A DNA stretch of 35,775 nucleotides from Gammaproteobacteria bacterium. GTDB taxonomy: Bacteria > Pseudomonadota > Gammaproteobacteria > SZUA-152. Below are positions 7,748 to 15,895 of this stretch, in pieces (position 1 is the stretch's first letter; each line of letters starts with the position of its first letter). The notes under the pieces were generated by a model that had not been told where the DNA came from, made no database searches, and saw only the letters and a list, made by a program, of their open reading frames with translations. The translations under genes were made by a program, and so were the position numbers. Location: NCBI GenBank assembly GCA_013152545.1, contig JAADGF010000057.1:1-35775 (forward strand). The letters are read 5' to 3'.

Positions 7748-8399
7748 ATGACTAAGCGTTCGACGGTTAGCTTTTTAGTTTTTCTGTTTGCTTTATTCAG
7801 TACCGCGCAAGTATCGGCTCTTTCAATCAATTTTCTACCGCTCAACACAACAACGAATGTTGGTGACAGCATCGATGCTGTTGTTGTCTCAGGCTTGTCT
7901 GATGCAGGCGAAATCGTATCACAGGGGATGTGCAAACGCTTACCCTGGCATGGTTGACTGGCAGTAGTGGTCAGCCAAGAGCGATTGTTTACGCGCCAAG
8001 TGGAGTGGTTGTCGATAACTTTTTTGGGTACAGCTCAGAAGACATTGACGTTACCTGAAGCAGGGACCTATACCATACAAGTTCAGGTGAATAATTTGGT
8101 GAATGGCAATACCTACTCAGCTAAAATTAGATAATGCTAATCCCTGATAGGCATTGGTTGCTTACTATTCATTTAATGGAGGTGCGAACGATGTCAGTGG
8201 GGATGATGGTGTGGTGAGCGGAGCAGCGCTTGTTGCAGACCGAAACGGGAATCCTAACAGCGTTTATCAGTTTAACAATACAATTGAATTGAAAATTGGC
8301 ACATCGGGTACTAGCGCAGGTTTCGCCGGAATAATTGACGAGGTTCGCATTTATAATTATGCGCTCACGGACTTAGAAATAAGTGATTTAGCCCAATAA
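7748..8399 (+). pseudogene. decayed exported protein with cohesin-like start and LamG/concanavalin-like C-terminus
   Basis: A good ribosome-binding site (GGGAGAG) and ATG start a signal peptide (FLVFLFALFSTAQVSA) followed by LSINFLPLNTTTNVGDSIDA, like the start of cohesin-type domains in exported proteins. The frame is then broken near 7930. A second frame gives LTLAWLTGSSGQPRAIVYAP and later GTYTIQVQVNNL, resembling a pre-peptidase/beta-sandwich domain. A third, from about 8154, gives VAYYSFNGGANDVSGDDG and DEVRIYNYALTDLEISDLAQ, the two ends of a LamG domain. Its middle is missing. The gene therefore carries several frameshifts and an internal deletion. Confidence 0.6.
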
Positions 8400-8675
8400 A
8401 ATGATACGCGTTTTATCGCGATAGTAACGGACAGCTTAATCAACAATGATGCCGGCATATTAATTGAGTCATATTAAGTAGCGGTTTTTGTTCGTTGAGC
8501 TTAATTAAAAGTTCGTGTGTTTTACACTTAGGATTACATAAGCCTGTCAAATATTTACGTTTTAGCAGTGCGGTATTTGGCATTATGCGAACTATGCTCG
8601 TGTTATATTACGGGCTTAGTTCGTCCAGTTCATGTTAGGTATTAACGCGGTCACAACTAAAAAAAGGGGGGGGAT

Positions 8676-9173
8676 ATGAACGATGTAATCGAGATATTAA
8701 AATTGGGGTTGCCGGGCTTGGTTTTCTTGCTGGCAGCGTTTTCATATAAGTTGTTGGCTAAGGAGCAGGTTAAAGAAACGCCGAGTCCGCACATTCTTCG
8801 GTCTATTAAACACTATCTATATGTAAATGTTTTTCTGGCAGTGCTAACGGTTGCTACGCCGATTGTCGATTATAAATATTTTTCACCTAACAATGTAATA
8901 AATATAGAGGCCGTGACGGACGTTTCTGAATTAGGCAAAGGCGTCGCGGCAGTTTGTCACAATGTTAAATATGCCAATCGATTTTTGCTGGTTAAGGATA
9001 ATTCAACCGGTAAGTTGGTTCAGGTGTTCGCGGGAAATTTAGTTCCTTGCTCAGGTGAGCCGCACATTGTATTGAATAGAGAAGACGCAATAAATTTAGG
9101 TTGGAATGAACCGAATACTAAGGGTGTAGTTGAAGTCGTCAGTGCATTGCCTGGGTATAAATTTTCAATATAA
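8676..9173 (+). CDS. small membrane-anchored protein of unknown function
   Basis: A 165-residue protein that I do not recognise. Residues about 9-30 (LGLPGLVFLLAAFSYKLLA) and 48-68 (YVNVFLAVLTVATPIV) form two hydrophobic segments. The remaining ~95 residues are soluble, with two Cys (in AAVCHNVKY and LVPCSGEPH) that could form a disulfide if the domain faces the periplasm. A long G run (GGGGGGG) precedes the ATG and may act as ribosome-binding site. A tiny secreted-protein gene follows after 18 bp and may be co-transcribed. Confidence 0.65.
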   Translation: MNDVIEILKLGLPGLVFLLAAFSYKLLAKEQVKETPSPHILRSIKHYLYVNVFLAVLTVATPIVDYKYFSPNNVINIEAVTDVSELGKGVAAVCHNVKYANRFLLVKDNSTGKLVQVFAGNLVPCSGEPHIVLNREDAINLGWNEPNTKGVVEVVSALPGYKFSI

Positions 9174-9191
9174 ATGATTAAGGAAAAGGTT

Positions 9192-9341
9192 ATGTTAAAA
9201 CAAATTGTATTAGCAGTGTCTTTGTTGATGGCCTCATCTGGGGTTGTATACGCATCATGTTTCTATGATGGTCAACAGTATCCTGAGGGTGCCGTAATTG
9301 GTCCATATATATGTTCCGGTGGGCAATGGGTTTCACAGTAA
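9192..9341 (+). CDS. tiny secreted Cys-containing protein (DUF1496-like)
   Basis: A 49-residue product. Residues 1-21 form a clean signal peptide (MLKQIVLAVSLLMASSGVVY then ASC). The mature part is CFYDGQQYPEGAVIGPYICS followed by GGQWVSQ. The spacing Cys-x-Tyr/Phe...G..Y..GA.i...Cys...W recalls the DUF1496 group of small exported proteins. An AGGAAAAGG lies just before the ATG. It follows the 8676 gene closely. Function is unknown, and the two mature Cys probably form a disulfide. Confidence 0.6.
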   Translation: MLKQIVLAVSLLMASSGVVYASCFYDGQQYPEGAVIGPYICSGGQWVSQ

Positions 9342-9464
9342 AATTTAGCGTGTGGGTTCTTTCTATCAAGAGTAGGTTGTTGCAACCTGAATCGTAAACA
9401 CGATGGGGAATTTGTGATTGCTCTTTATCGAATGTGTGTTAGTGCGAAAATCGGTGAAATTTTA

Positions 9465-10037
9465 TTAAAAAGTATCCGTCGTATACCGAGCACATTTAAT
9501 ACGGTTGGACCAGTAATCCATTGGCAGTCCAGCTTTTTGTTTTAGGTGTTGTAAGAATGATTTAACATCTGGCAGTGTTTCCCATACGGATGGTAAGAAT
9601 GTTCCTTGTCGGTTGTCTTCTTCCAATATTAAGCCGTCGATGCCGGGCTGTATTTGTTGCAATAAATCGTGTTCCGAGGTGAAGCTTATTGCTTGTGGTG
9701 GATTAAGCACCGAGAGAGAAATGTCGATTTCAGTGAATTCCTTTTGTGTTATCGGGGGGAAGCGAGGATCAAAAAAGGCAGCTGACCGGGCGTTCTGAAT
9801 AATATCAATCACCAGCATCTTCTGTGCTTGCAGTGAACCGATACAACCACGTAGATCGTTGTGCCACCTTAGTGTAACAAAACTTGCGCCCGGGTTCCGT
9901 AGCGCCATTGTATAGCGGGTTAACTGTAGGGTATCTTCAAAGTGTTGTTGAGGGGACTGTTGCAGGCTGTATTTAATAGACTTTTCTGCAACACTACGCA
10001 GTGTGGTTTTATCTTGTAGGGTTAAAAAATTGGGCAC
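9465..10037 (-). CDS. amrA: AMMECR1-domain protein (AmmeMemoRadiSam system protein A)
   Basis: A 190-residue AMMECR1-domain protein. The signature LRGCIGSLQ is at about residues 63-71, followed by ARSAAFFDPRFPPI and the typical C-terminal FLQHLKQKAGLP. The start is GTG at 10037. It lies 48 bp downstream of the Memo-like gene on the same strand, so the two are probably co-transcribed. In the AmmeMemoRadiSam set these two proteins accompany a radical SAM enzyme, and the reaction is not established. No radical SAM gene lies within this window. Confidence 0.85.
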   Translation of the reverse strand: MPNFLTLQDKTTLRSVAEKSIKYSLQQSPQQHFEDTLQLTRYTMALRNPGASFVTLRWHNDLRGCIGSLQAQKMLVIDIIQNARSAAFFDPRFPPITQKEFTEIDISLSVLNPPQAISFTSEHDLLQQIQPGIDGLILEEDNRQGTFLPSVWETLPDVKSFLQHLKQKAGLPMDYWSNRIKCARYTTDTF

Positions 10038-10085
10038 TTGCTTATATACTTTGATTGATCATTATTTTGTCGTTTGATGTGCCAA

Positions 10086-10901
10086 TTAGCTAAACTCATA
10101 CGCACCATAACCAACCACTTGGTCTCGTGGCCCGGCGGTATCTCCTGAGTTTCTGCAATCGATGGTGTTAACGTGCATGTTGAGGTTCTTGGCTGTTTTA
10201 AGCAGTCCGCGTATGGGAATATATCCACAGGCATGTTGTGCATCTACCGTGGTGATGTCAAATGACTCAATTGCTTTGCTGGTTGCATTGTCAAGCGAGC
10301 GTGCGATTTCGTCGTGATGGTAATGACTCAAGTCAGAACTTATAATGATCAATGTTTCTGGTCCACCCCAAAGCTCAGTCAATAGCTGGCTAACAGCATC
10401 GGTGGTTGCGTCACCAACCACGATAGGCACAAGTTGAAAGTTGTGGAGTATTACTTGAAGAAATGGTAGGTGTACCTCCAGACTGTGTTCCAACGCGTGA
10501 GCCTGATCTAGTTCGGCGACATCGGGCCGTTGGTTAATGCGATTTATGGTGGTGCGATCAAGGCGAATGTTGCCCAATGGCGTTGTAAAAAAATGAGCAC
10601 TGTTGGTTGCAAAACCCACTAGCGGTATATGGTGTGAGGGGCCTAACAATACTACGCGGGAAATACTGTGATCGTGTTGCTGTACACGAGCATAAGCGGT
10701 TGCCGCAATCGGACCGGAATAGATATAACCTGCGTGTGGTGCAATAATCGCCTTAGGTCGAGTGTTTGCATTGTTGCTTAAGTTACCTAGCGATGTTTGT
10801 GCAGTGGTAAGCAATGCCTGGATTGTTTTGCGTAATGTAACCGGGTCGGCTGGGTAAAATGTACCCGCGACAGCACATTGTCGAATGTCGTTTTTGGTCA
10901 T
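10086..10901 (-). CDS. amrB: Memo-family protein (AmmeMemoRadiSam system protein B)
   Basis: A 271-residue Memo-like protein related to class III extradiol dioxygenases. Motifs in order are CAVAGTFYPADP, IIAPHAGYIYSGPIAATAYA, VVLLGPSHH, LEHSLEVHLPFLQ, IIISSDLSHYHH and CGYIPIRGLL. The His and Cys residues in these blocks match the metal/active-site positions of the family. I chose the ATG at 10901 (MTKNDIRQCAVAG), preceded by AGAGGC. A longer frame adds 32 residues of Cys/Ser-rich sequence that does not look like protein. The AMMECR1 gene follows. Confidence 0.87.
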   Translation of the reverse strand: MTKNDIRQCAVAGTFYPADPVTLRKTIQALLTTAQTSLGNLSNNANTRPKAIIAPHAGYIYSGPIAATAYARVQQHDHSISRVVLLGPSHHIPLVGFATNSAHFFTTPLGNIRLDRTTINRINQRPDVAELDQAHALEHSLEVHLPFLQVILHNFQLVPIVVGDATTDAVSQLLTELWGGPETLIIISSDLSHYHHDEIARSLDNATSKAIESFDITTVDAQHACGYIPIRGLLKTAKNLNMHVNTIDCRNSGDTAGPRDQVVGYGAYEFS

Positions 10902-11392
10902 TTTTTTGCCTCTGCTAAAATTGTAACAGGAACTGTGCTTAAACGAACTGAAGCCGCCAAAACAAGTTTGACGGTGTACTGTACTATGTATATCCAAAGA
11001 GTTTAAGGTTTAGGTATAATGATGCGGCACTTTCAAGGTGACGAATCATTCGATTTTTGCGGTTTTAAAGAAGCAGCTATTCTGGCCATTTGTATTTTTT
11101 TTACTGAATAATCCCCTCAATATCCTCATTCAGTAAAGGATTTGTCATAAAGCCTGTTGTTGTCATGGCTCAGATGCTTTTGGAGCGTGTACTAAATATA
11201 GGCTCAATTCCGCCTCAAATGACCGAAAAAATAAACTCAAAATGGCGTTGCTTCGCAATCTCCTCGTTGCGGCATTTTACAGCTTTAACTCGGTGTCCGG
11301 TTTGATGAGGTCACTTCAGTGCTCTCAATGTATTATGAAGTGCTGGACAAAGCGTATACTTAAAAATTGTCTTCCGATGGTATTACTTTCGC
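10902..11392. other. intergenic stretch with a dispersed repeat
   Basis: No gene seen. It contains the promoter side of the Memo gene (about 10902-11040) and one copy of a repeat shared with the ybaB/dnaX gap (see 11192-11275). The plus-strand frames around 11242-11552 oppose the real gene at 11393 and are not credible. Confidence 0.45.
11192..11275 (+). repeat. dispersed intergenic repeat, copy 1
   Basis: The order TAAATATAGG, CAATTCCGCCTCAAA, CGAAAAAATAAACTCAAAAT, GGCG, then TCGCAA is shared with 22131-22220 on the minus strand. Copy 2 has about 25 extra bases between the second and third block. Copy 1 ends in a small hairpin CGCAA/TTGCG. Confidence 0.55.
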
Positions 11393-11629
11393 TCAGCTAT
11401 ATTCGGCTTTTTTCCAGGGTGTGCGTGCCCATGCCACTGATGGATGGATAGCCTCTTGTTGTAAAATGAGTTCCATGCCAAGAAATACCAGAATTGAGTT
11501 AAAATCGTTGGGATCGTCGAGTTGTAGTTTCAAGCACTCTAGGTGGGTATAATTCATATAAAGTAAGTTTGGGCTAAATCCATGTTCCTGTTCAAATTCT
11601 TTGGCAACACTGTATATGTAACTCAACAT
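11393..11629 (-). CDS. small conserved gammaproteobacterial protein of unknown function
   Basis: A 78-residue protein, MLSYIYSVAKEFEQEHGFSP then NLLYMNYTHLECLKLQL, ending in FLGMELILQQEAIHPSVAW. I recognise this pattern (family-like 'QEHG..PN.LY.N..H...L' and 'FLGMeI...') from uncharacterised proteins of Pseudomonas-like bacteria, but no function is known to me. The ATG at 11629 follows AAGGA at about 10 bp. The upstream extension (17 residues) lacks support. There is no signal peptide or membrane segment. Confidence 0.65.
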   Translation of the reverse strand: MLSYIYSVAKEFEQEHGFSPNLLYMNYTHLECLKLQLDDPNDFNSILVFLGMELILQQEAIHPSVAWARTPWKKAEYS

Positions 11630-11978
11630 GGACTCGGGTCCTTTTTCGTTACTGCATTGATGGACAGGATCCCTCCCCAATTCGTTATGTACTTGCTATC
11701 CTGTGCAAAGCAATTTTTATCTATTACATCTGTCGTGTTACTCTGAAGTTAGTATCGTCCGGTAGGGAGGGATTCTTTAGAATACGGGGCGGGGTTTACT
11801 GATTTAGATTGTTTAACCGTAGCTGAAGTGTGGATGAATAAGGAACGTGCACGTTCCTAAACCAGGCTCCTCGATTTATTAACGACTGGTTATGCAAAGG
11901 GTGTTGTGGCAATGCTTGTGCTGATGGTCTTTTCTAGTGGGGAAATGTTGATTATTGACCGCTGGATTTATGTGGTTT
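11630..11978. other. intergenic stretch between the 78-residue gene and bpt
   Basis: No gene seen. It holds an inverted pair ATCCCTCCC/GGGAGGGAT (11669-11677 and 11765-11773) about 90 bp apart and the 18-bp palindrome at 11841-11858. infA, which often follows bpt in related bacteria, is not present here. Confidence 0.45.
11841..11858. repeat. 18-bp perfect palindrome
   Basis: AGGAACGTGCACGTTCCT reads the same on both strands. A closely related core (TAGGAGCGTGCGTTCCTA) sits at the end of the response-regulator gene near 18907-18924, so this may be a small dispersed palindromic repeat. It is downstream of bpt and could end its transcript, although no T run follows. Confidence 0.5.
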
Positions 11979-12710
11979 TCAGGCCGGTGCAAATGGAGTC
12001 CAGCAGCCATTATGCAGTAATTCGGCGGGTTGATAGTGTGCTTTGTATTGCATTTTCTGGCAGTCCTGAATCCAATAACCTAAATAAAGCCAATTAAGCT
12101 GTAAGGCGCGGGTTTCCTCTATGAGCCATAAAATGGCATAACTGCCAGGACTGAGCCGATGGTATTGGGGGTCAAAAAAGGTATAAACGGCGGACAGGCC
12201 CTGCGTAAGTTTGTCGGCAACAGTCACCGCAACGAGGTTTTTTTTATCTCGAAATTCATAAAAAAAAGTATCGCTCCAGGAGCTGGACAAAAATGCCATA
12301 TACTCAATTTTACTGGGGTTTTCCATGCTGCTGCCTGCATGGCGTATGCTCATATAACGCTGGTAGAGTGTAAAATGCTCATGATTGAACGTCGCTGGTA
12401 AACGGGTTACCTGGATATCTTTGTTTCGCTTTTGTATGCGCCGTTGCGCGCGGTTGGGCTTGAAATCGATTGCTGCTACACGGATAGATTTACATTCTGA
12501 GCAATGAGGGCAACTGGGGCTGTACACATGCTCGCTACTGCGACGAAAACCATAATTCACTAGACGGCTGTATATTGCCATGGACATGTTGACGCTGGGG
12601 TCGGCGAATATCGATACGGCTTGGCGCTGCGGCAAATAACTGCATTCATGCGCCGGACTGGCAAACAGGGCTAATGATTTACTGGATTGTGTTGAATCAA
12701 CTGATGACAT
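11979..12710 (-). CDS. bpt: aspartate/glutamate leucyltransferase (Bpt)
   Basis: A protein of about 243 residues in the bacterial protein transferase family. It transfers leucine from Leu-tRNA to N-terminal Asp or Glu of proteins, making them ClpS/ClpAP substrates. Typical features are ECSYLPQRQAVSIFADP at the N-terminus, then MAIYSRLVNYGFRRSSEHVY, then the Cys cluster CPHCSECKSIRV, and a GNAT-like C-terminus with GLSAVYTFFDP and LYLGYWIQDCQKMQYKAHYQ. I chose ATG 12710. A GTG at 12731 would start inside the palindromic repeat. It follows aat on the same strand, with the repeat in the 228-bp gap. Confidence 0.92.
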   Translation of the reverse strand: MSSVDSTQSSKSLALFASPAHECSYLPQRQAVSIFADPSVNMSMAIYSRLVNYGFRRSSEHVYSPSCPHCSECKSIRVAAIDFKPNRAQRRIQKRNKDIQVTRLPATFNHEHFTLYQRYMSIRHAGSSMENPSKIEYMAFLSSSWSDTFFYEFRDKKNLVAVTVADKLTQGLSAVYTFFDPQYHRLSPGSYAILWLIEETRALQLNWLYLGYWIQDCQKMQYKAHYQPAELLHNGCWTPFAPA

Positions 12711-12729
12711 TGTTCTGGTATTGTTTAAC

Positions 12730-12783
12730 ACACCACATCAGTTGAATCGTCGTGTGAGAGCGACCATTCAACTGATGTGGTGT
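12730..12783. repeat. palindromic repeat, compact copy upstream of bpt
   Basis: Perfect 18-bp arms (ACACCACATCAGTTGAAT at 12730-12747, inverse at 12766-12783) enclose an 18-bp loop that contains GTCG...CGAC. Arms and loop match the outer part of the element at 4687-4877. It sits between aat and bpt and would fold strongly in a joint transcript, so it may attenuate or stabilise it. Confidence 0.75.
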
Positions 12784-12938
12784 ATTAGGGTTTAGGGTGG
12801 CACCCGCCACGAACATCATGAACAAATTTCCTCGAAAAACAGTATGCATGAGCGGCTTTCCTTTTCCGACGAAGCTATCTGCAATAGGTATAATGTTCAG
12901 GGTGAAAATATGATCGACTAATTTAGGTGTCAGCATTG

Positions 12939-13661
12939 TTACTGTCCCACGTGTAGTACATTGGTTGTCCAGGCGGCGGGTTTAGGGGGGGTTGAGCACC
13001 ACTGGTATAAGTGCTGAATAAACTGTTCACGCGGTATATCTTTTGCGCCCAGACTGGTTAGGTGGGCGGTTCTTACTTGGCAGTCAATTAATTGAAACCC
13101 CCATTCTTGTAGCTTATGTACTAAATGAACTAATGCAAGTTTAGAGCTGTCAGTTTTGCGTGAGAACATGGATTCGCCAAAAAATACTTGTCCAATCGAC
13201 ATGCCATATAAACCACCAACCAATTGATTATTGTGCCAGCACTCGATGGAGTGTGCATGTCCTAGTTTGTGCATGGTGTAATAAGCAGTGCGCATATCGG
13301 GGGTGATCCAGGTTCCGGGCTGGTTTTTACGCGGTTCACCACAGGCATTGACAACCTCTTTAAAGGTGTTGTCAATGGTGATGGTGACGTTATTTTTTGC
13401 GAGTGTTTTTCGTAAGCTACGTGATATTTTTAATTGTGTTGGAAACAGCACGGCTCGTGGGTTTGGAGACCACCATAAAATTGGTTCACCTTCATTGTAC
13501 CATGGGAAAATACCATTACTGTAGGCAGTTAAGAGACGTTTGGGTGATAAGTCACCGCCGATGGCCAACAAGCCATCTGGTTCGGTTAAGGCAAGTGAGG
13601 TATCCGGAAATGCGATATCCTGATTGTTGGCGTCAATCCAATAAGGTGTCGATAGTGCCAT
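12939..13661 (-). CDS. aat: leucyl/phenylalanyl-tRNA--protein transferase
   Basis: A 240-residue Aat protein. It transfers Leu or Phe from tRNA to N-terminal Lys or Arg in the N-degron pathway. Family blocks are FPDTSLALTEPDGLLAIGGD, ANGIFPWY-like YSNGIFPWYNEGEPILWWSP, PRAVLFP, TWITPDMRTAYYTMHKLGHA, HSIECW, GGLYGMSIGQVFFGESMFS and IDCQV near the end. Length is normal. It lies between a COG3146 acyltransferase gene and bpt, all on the minus strand. Confidence 0.95.
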   Translation of the reverse strand: MALSTPYWIDANNQDIAFPDTSLALTEPDGLLAIGGDLSPKRLLTAYSNGIFPWYNEGEPILWWSPNPRAVLFPTQLKISRSLRKTLAKNNVTITIDNTFKEVVNACGEPRKNQPGTWITPDMRTAYYTMHKLGHAHSIECWHNNQLVGGLYGMSIGQVFFGESMFSRKTDSSKLALVHLVHKLQEWGFQLIDCQVRTAHLTSLGAKDIPREQFIQHLYQWCSTPPKPAAWTTNVLHVGQ

Positions 13662-13737
13662 TATATAGGGTGCTTGTCATGTTGTCGGACTGACGTGTTA
13701 GTCATAATTATTTACTCGGCATTGTTATTTACGGCTG

Positions 13738-14880
13738 TTAACAGATCTCCGTTTTATAGGGGGAGTGTCTTCGCAGGTCGTTAATATAAGCGTGCATTTT
13801 TTTGGTTTCATGATTTAAAAAATCTGAAATTACTTGTCGAAAAGTTGTATTTGCAATCCAATGGGTGGAATAAGTGGCTTTGGGTAAAAAACCTCGGCTG
13901 ATTTTATGTTCGCCTTGTGCACCTGGTTCAAATCGCTGAAGATTGTGCTTGATGCAATATTCAATACCTTGATAGTAACATGCCTCAAAGTGGAGGCTAT
14001 TGTACTCATGTTCGCATCCCCAATGTCGGCCGTACAAGGTGTTTTTTCCCCGCAGGCTAAAGGCGGCCGCGATGGTTTTGGTGTTGTGTATTGCCATGAC
14101 CAGCACGATGTTATCCGCCATGTTTTGACCAAGCTCTCGAAAAAAACCTTCGCTCAGCGTCGCGTACCCCCCCAGTTTTGTAAACGTTGAGGCGTAATAG
14201 CGATAATAGACAGACCATTGTGAATCGCTAATTTCGTGGCCGTTCAGTATTTCAAACCGGATGCCAGCTTCACTGACATGCCTTCTTTCACGTTTAATTT
14301 TTTTGCGCTTTGCCGCTGTAAAGGTGCTCAAAAATTCATCAAAACTAGTGTAGCCCTGGTTGTCCCAATGAAACTGACAGCCAAGGCGTGACATTAATCC
14401 CTGTGTTTGTAATATTGCGGTATCGTTTTCATTGGTGAATAACCAATGCAGGGATGAAACTTTTAGGTGTTTGGCGTGAGCTATTGCAGTGTTGATCAGC
14501 ACTGCGGCGGTTTGGTGAGTGGGTACATCTGGGTGAATTAGCAGACGAGGGCCAGTGGCTGGTGTATATGGCATGGCAGCCACCAGTTTTGGGTAATATT
14601 CAAGCCCGTTACGGTGGTGGGCATCGGCCCATGACCAATCAAATACAAACTCACCGTAGGAATTATCTTTTAAATAAAGAGGTACTGCGCCAATTAATCT
14701 GTTGTGTTCATTGCGCAAGATGATGTGTTGAGGTATCCAGCCAAAGCGTTGACTGACACAATGGTGTCTTTCTAAAGCAACCAGGAATTCGTGACGAACA
14801 AAGGGGTTTGTGTCATCGACCAACGCATTCCAATCTTGTGCGCAAATTTCTGTAATAGCGCCTATAATTGTGACTGACAT
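13738..14880 (-). CDS. COG3146 GNAT/FemAB-like acyltransferase
   Basis: A protein of 380 residues counted from ATG 14880 (MSVTIIGAITEICAQDWNAL). It belongs to the DUF482/COG3146 family, often labelled 'peptidogalycan biosynthesis protein' or GNAT N-acetyltransferase. Family blocks are NPFVRHEFLVALE, VPLYLKDNSYGEFVFDWSWA, YYPKLVAAMPYTPATGPRLL, FTAAKRKKIKRERR, and GRHWGCEHEYNSLHFEACYY with FEPGAQGEHKISRGFLP. The substrate is unknown. A longer frame to 14970 would run into the divergent PilZ gene and is unlikely. Divergent promoters should lie in 14881-14955. Confidence 0.85.
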   Translation of the reverse strand: MSVTIIGAITEICAQDWNALVDDTNPFVRHEFLVALERHHCVSQRFGWIPQHIILRNEHNRLIGAVPLYLKDNSYGEFVFDWSWADAHHRNGLEYYPKLVAAMPYTPATGPRLLIHPDVPTHQTAAVLINTAIAHAKHLKVSSLHWLFTNENDTAILQTQGLMSRLGCQFHWDNQGYTSFDEFLSTFTAAKRKKIKRERRHVSEAGIRFEILNGHEISDSQWSVYYRYYASTFTKLGGYATLSEGFFRELGQNMADNIVLVMAIHNTKTIAAAFSLRGKNTLYGRHWGCEHEYNSLHFEACYYQGIEYCIKHNLQRFEPGAQGEHKISRGFLPKATYSTHWIANTTFRQVISDFLNHETKKMHAYINDLRRHSPYKTEIC

Positions 14881-14955
14881 TGCGCAACCTATTGAGTGAG
14901 AAGTTTCTATTTTACTGTGAGTTGTTGTTTTCTGTATACGGTTTGAGTTCATTAA

Positions 14956-15639
14956 ATGGCAAAAGAACAATTACCCCTCGATATTGGGGATATTTTACAG
15001 CTACAGTTTTTACCAAATGAAAGCGATATCCGTCATTATGTTAAGGTGATTGGTTATTTGCAGGAAAAAAGCTTAATAATTACGACACCGCATATACACG
15101 GCAAGTTTATGCTAGTGCGTGAAGGGCAGCCAGCCGCTGTTCGCGTCATGAGTGGTAATCAGGTCATGGCTTTTACCGCCAACGTGCTGCGCAGCAGTGT
15201 CAAGCCATACCCTTATCTGCATCTTTCATATCCCAGGGAAATGCAAGCAGTGACGGTGCGCAAGGCGCAACGGGTTAATTTGCGCATACCAGCCGTGGTT
15301 TCTGATTGTAGCCCAGGCGCAGAGTCTGCTGATCAACCGTCGGAACCTGTTGCAGTGGATGTTGAGGATATGAGCACACTGGGTGCCTTGCTGATTAGTC
15401 CACACCAGTTGGGTGATGTAAAAACATTATTATCCATTACAATGCTTTTGAATGTGGTTGAGGCCGAAGAGGAACTGGCCCTAGTGGCTGTGATTCGCAA
15501 TGTCCGGCCCCGGGAAAACCCGGACACTGGCAAACAAGAATATCTGCACGGTATCGAATTTCAGTTTGCTGATCGGCAGGAATCGATATTATTGCATGCC
15601 TATGTATACGAAAAAATTATTTGTCATCCGAGCGAATAG
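14956..15639 (+). CDS. YcgR-like PilZ-domain protein (c-di-GMP receptor)
   Basis: A 227-residue protein with an N-terminal YcgR-type beta domain (LDIGDILQLQFLPNESDIRH, YVKVIGYLQEKSLIITTP) and a C-terminal PilZ domain. The c-di-GMP contacts are present: RKAQR (RxxxR) at about residues 103-107, followed by the second motif DMSTLG (D/NxSxxG). Proteins of this kind bind the flagellar motor or stator and slow it when c-di-GMP is high. Since fliA and motAB lie in the same window, a motility role is likely but inferred. It diverges from the acyltransferase gene. A hairpin follows at 15816-15840. Confidence 0.85.
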   Translation: MAKEQLPLDIGDILQLQFLPNESDIRHYVKVIGYLQEKSLIITTPHIHGKFMLVREGQPAAVRVMSGNQVMAFTANVLRSSVKPYPYLHLSYPREMQAVTVRKAQRVNLRIPAVVSDCSPGAESADQPSEPVAVDVEDMSTLGALLISPHQLGDVKTLLSITMLLNVVEAEEELALVAVIRNVRPRENPDTGKQEYLHGIEFQFADRQESILLHAYVYEKIICHPSE

Positions 15640-15815
15640 CGCAGCATGAAATGACTTGTGAGTAACGCATACGTTCATGGTGTCAGGATCTCACCGCTCA
15701 ATTATTTGCTCATGGTAACTACCTCAGCCCCCCCCTCGGGTACTCATTGAGTCGAATTAGGCCAAATGATTAAACCCGGATTCCTGCTCCTTCGGGTTGT
15801 GCCATGTTAGCGAAT

Positions 15816-15840
15816 ATAGGCTCCTGTACCAGGAGCCTAT
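15816..15840. terminator. hairpin between convergent genes
   Basis: ATAGGCTCCTG and CAGGAGCCTAT form a perfect 11-bp stem with a 3-base loop. It lies between the PilZ gene (plus) and the spondin operon (minus). It lacks a clear T run on either side, so a role as bidirectional terminator is only likely. Confidence 0.5.
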
Positions 15841-15895
15841 GATGGAGCGTAGCGTTGCTATTACAATATAGGGTGTTGAAGTGAGCTGTAATAGA

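Noticed and set aside
12697-12936. 79-codon minus-strand frame starting 2 bp after the aat stop codon
   Set aside because: It runs straight through the palindromic repeat and into bpt, has no ribosome-binding site and no family character. Its spacing to aat is probably chance.
13397-14190. Plus-strand frames opposite aat and the acyltransferase gene
   Set aside because: They are shadows of well-identified minus-strand genes.
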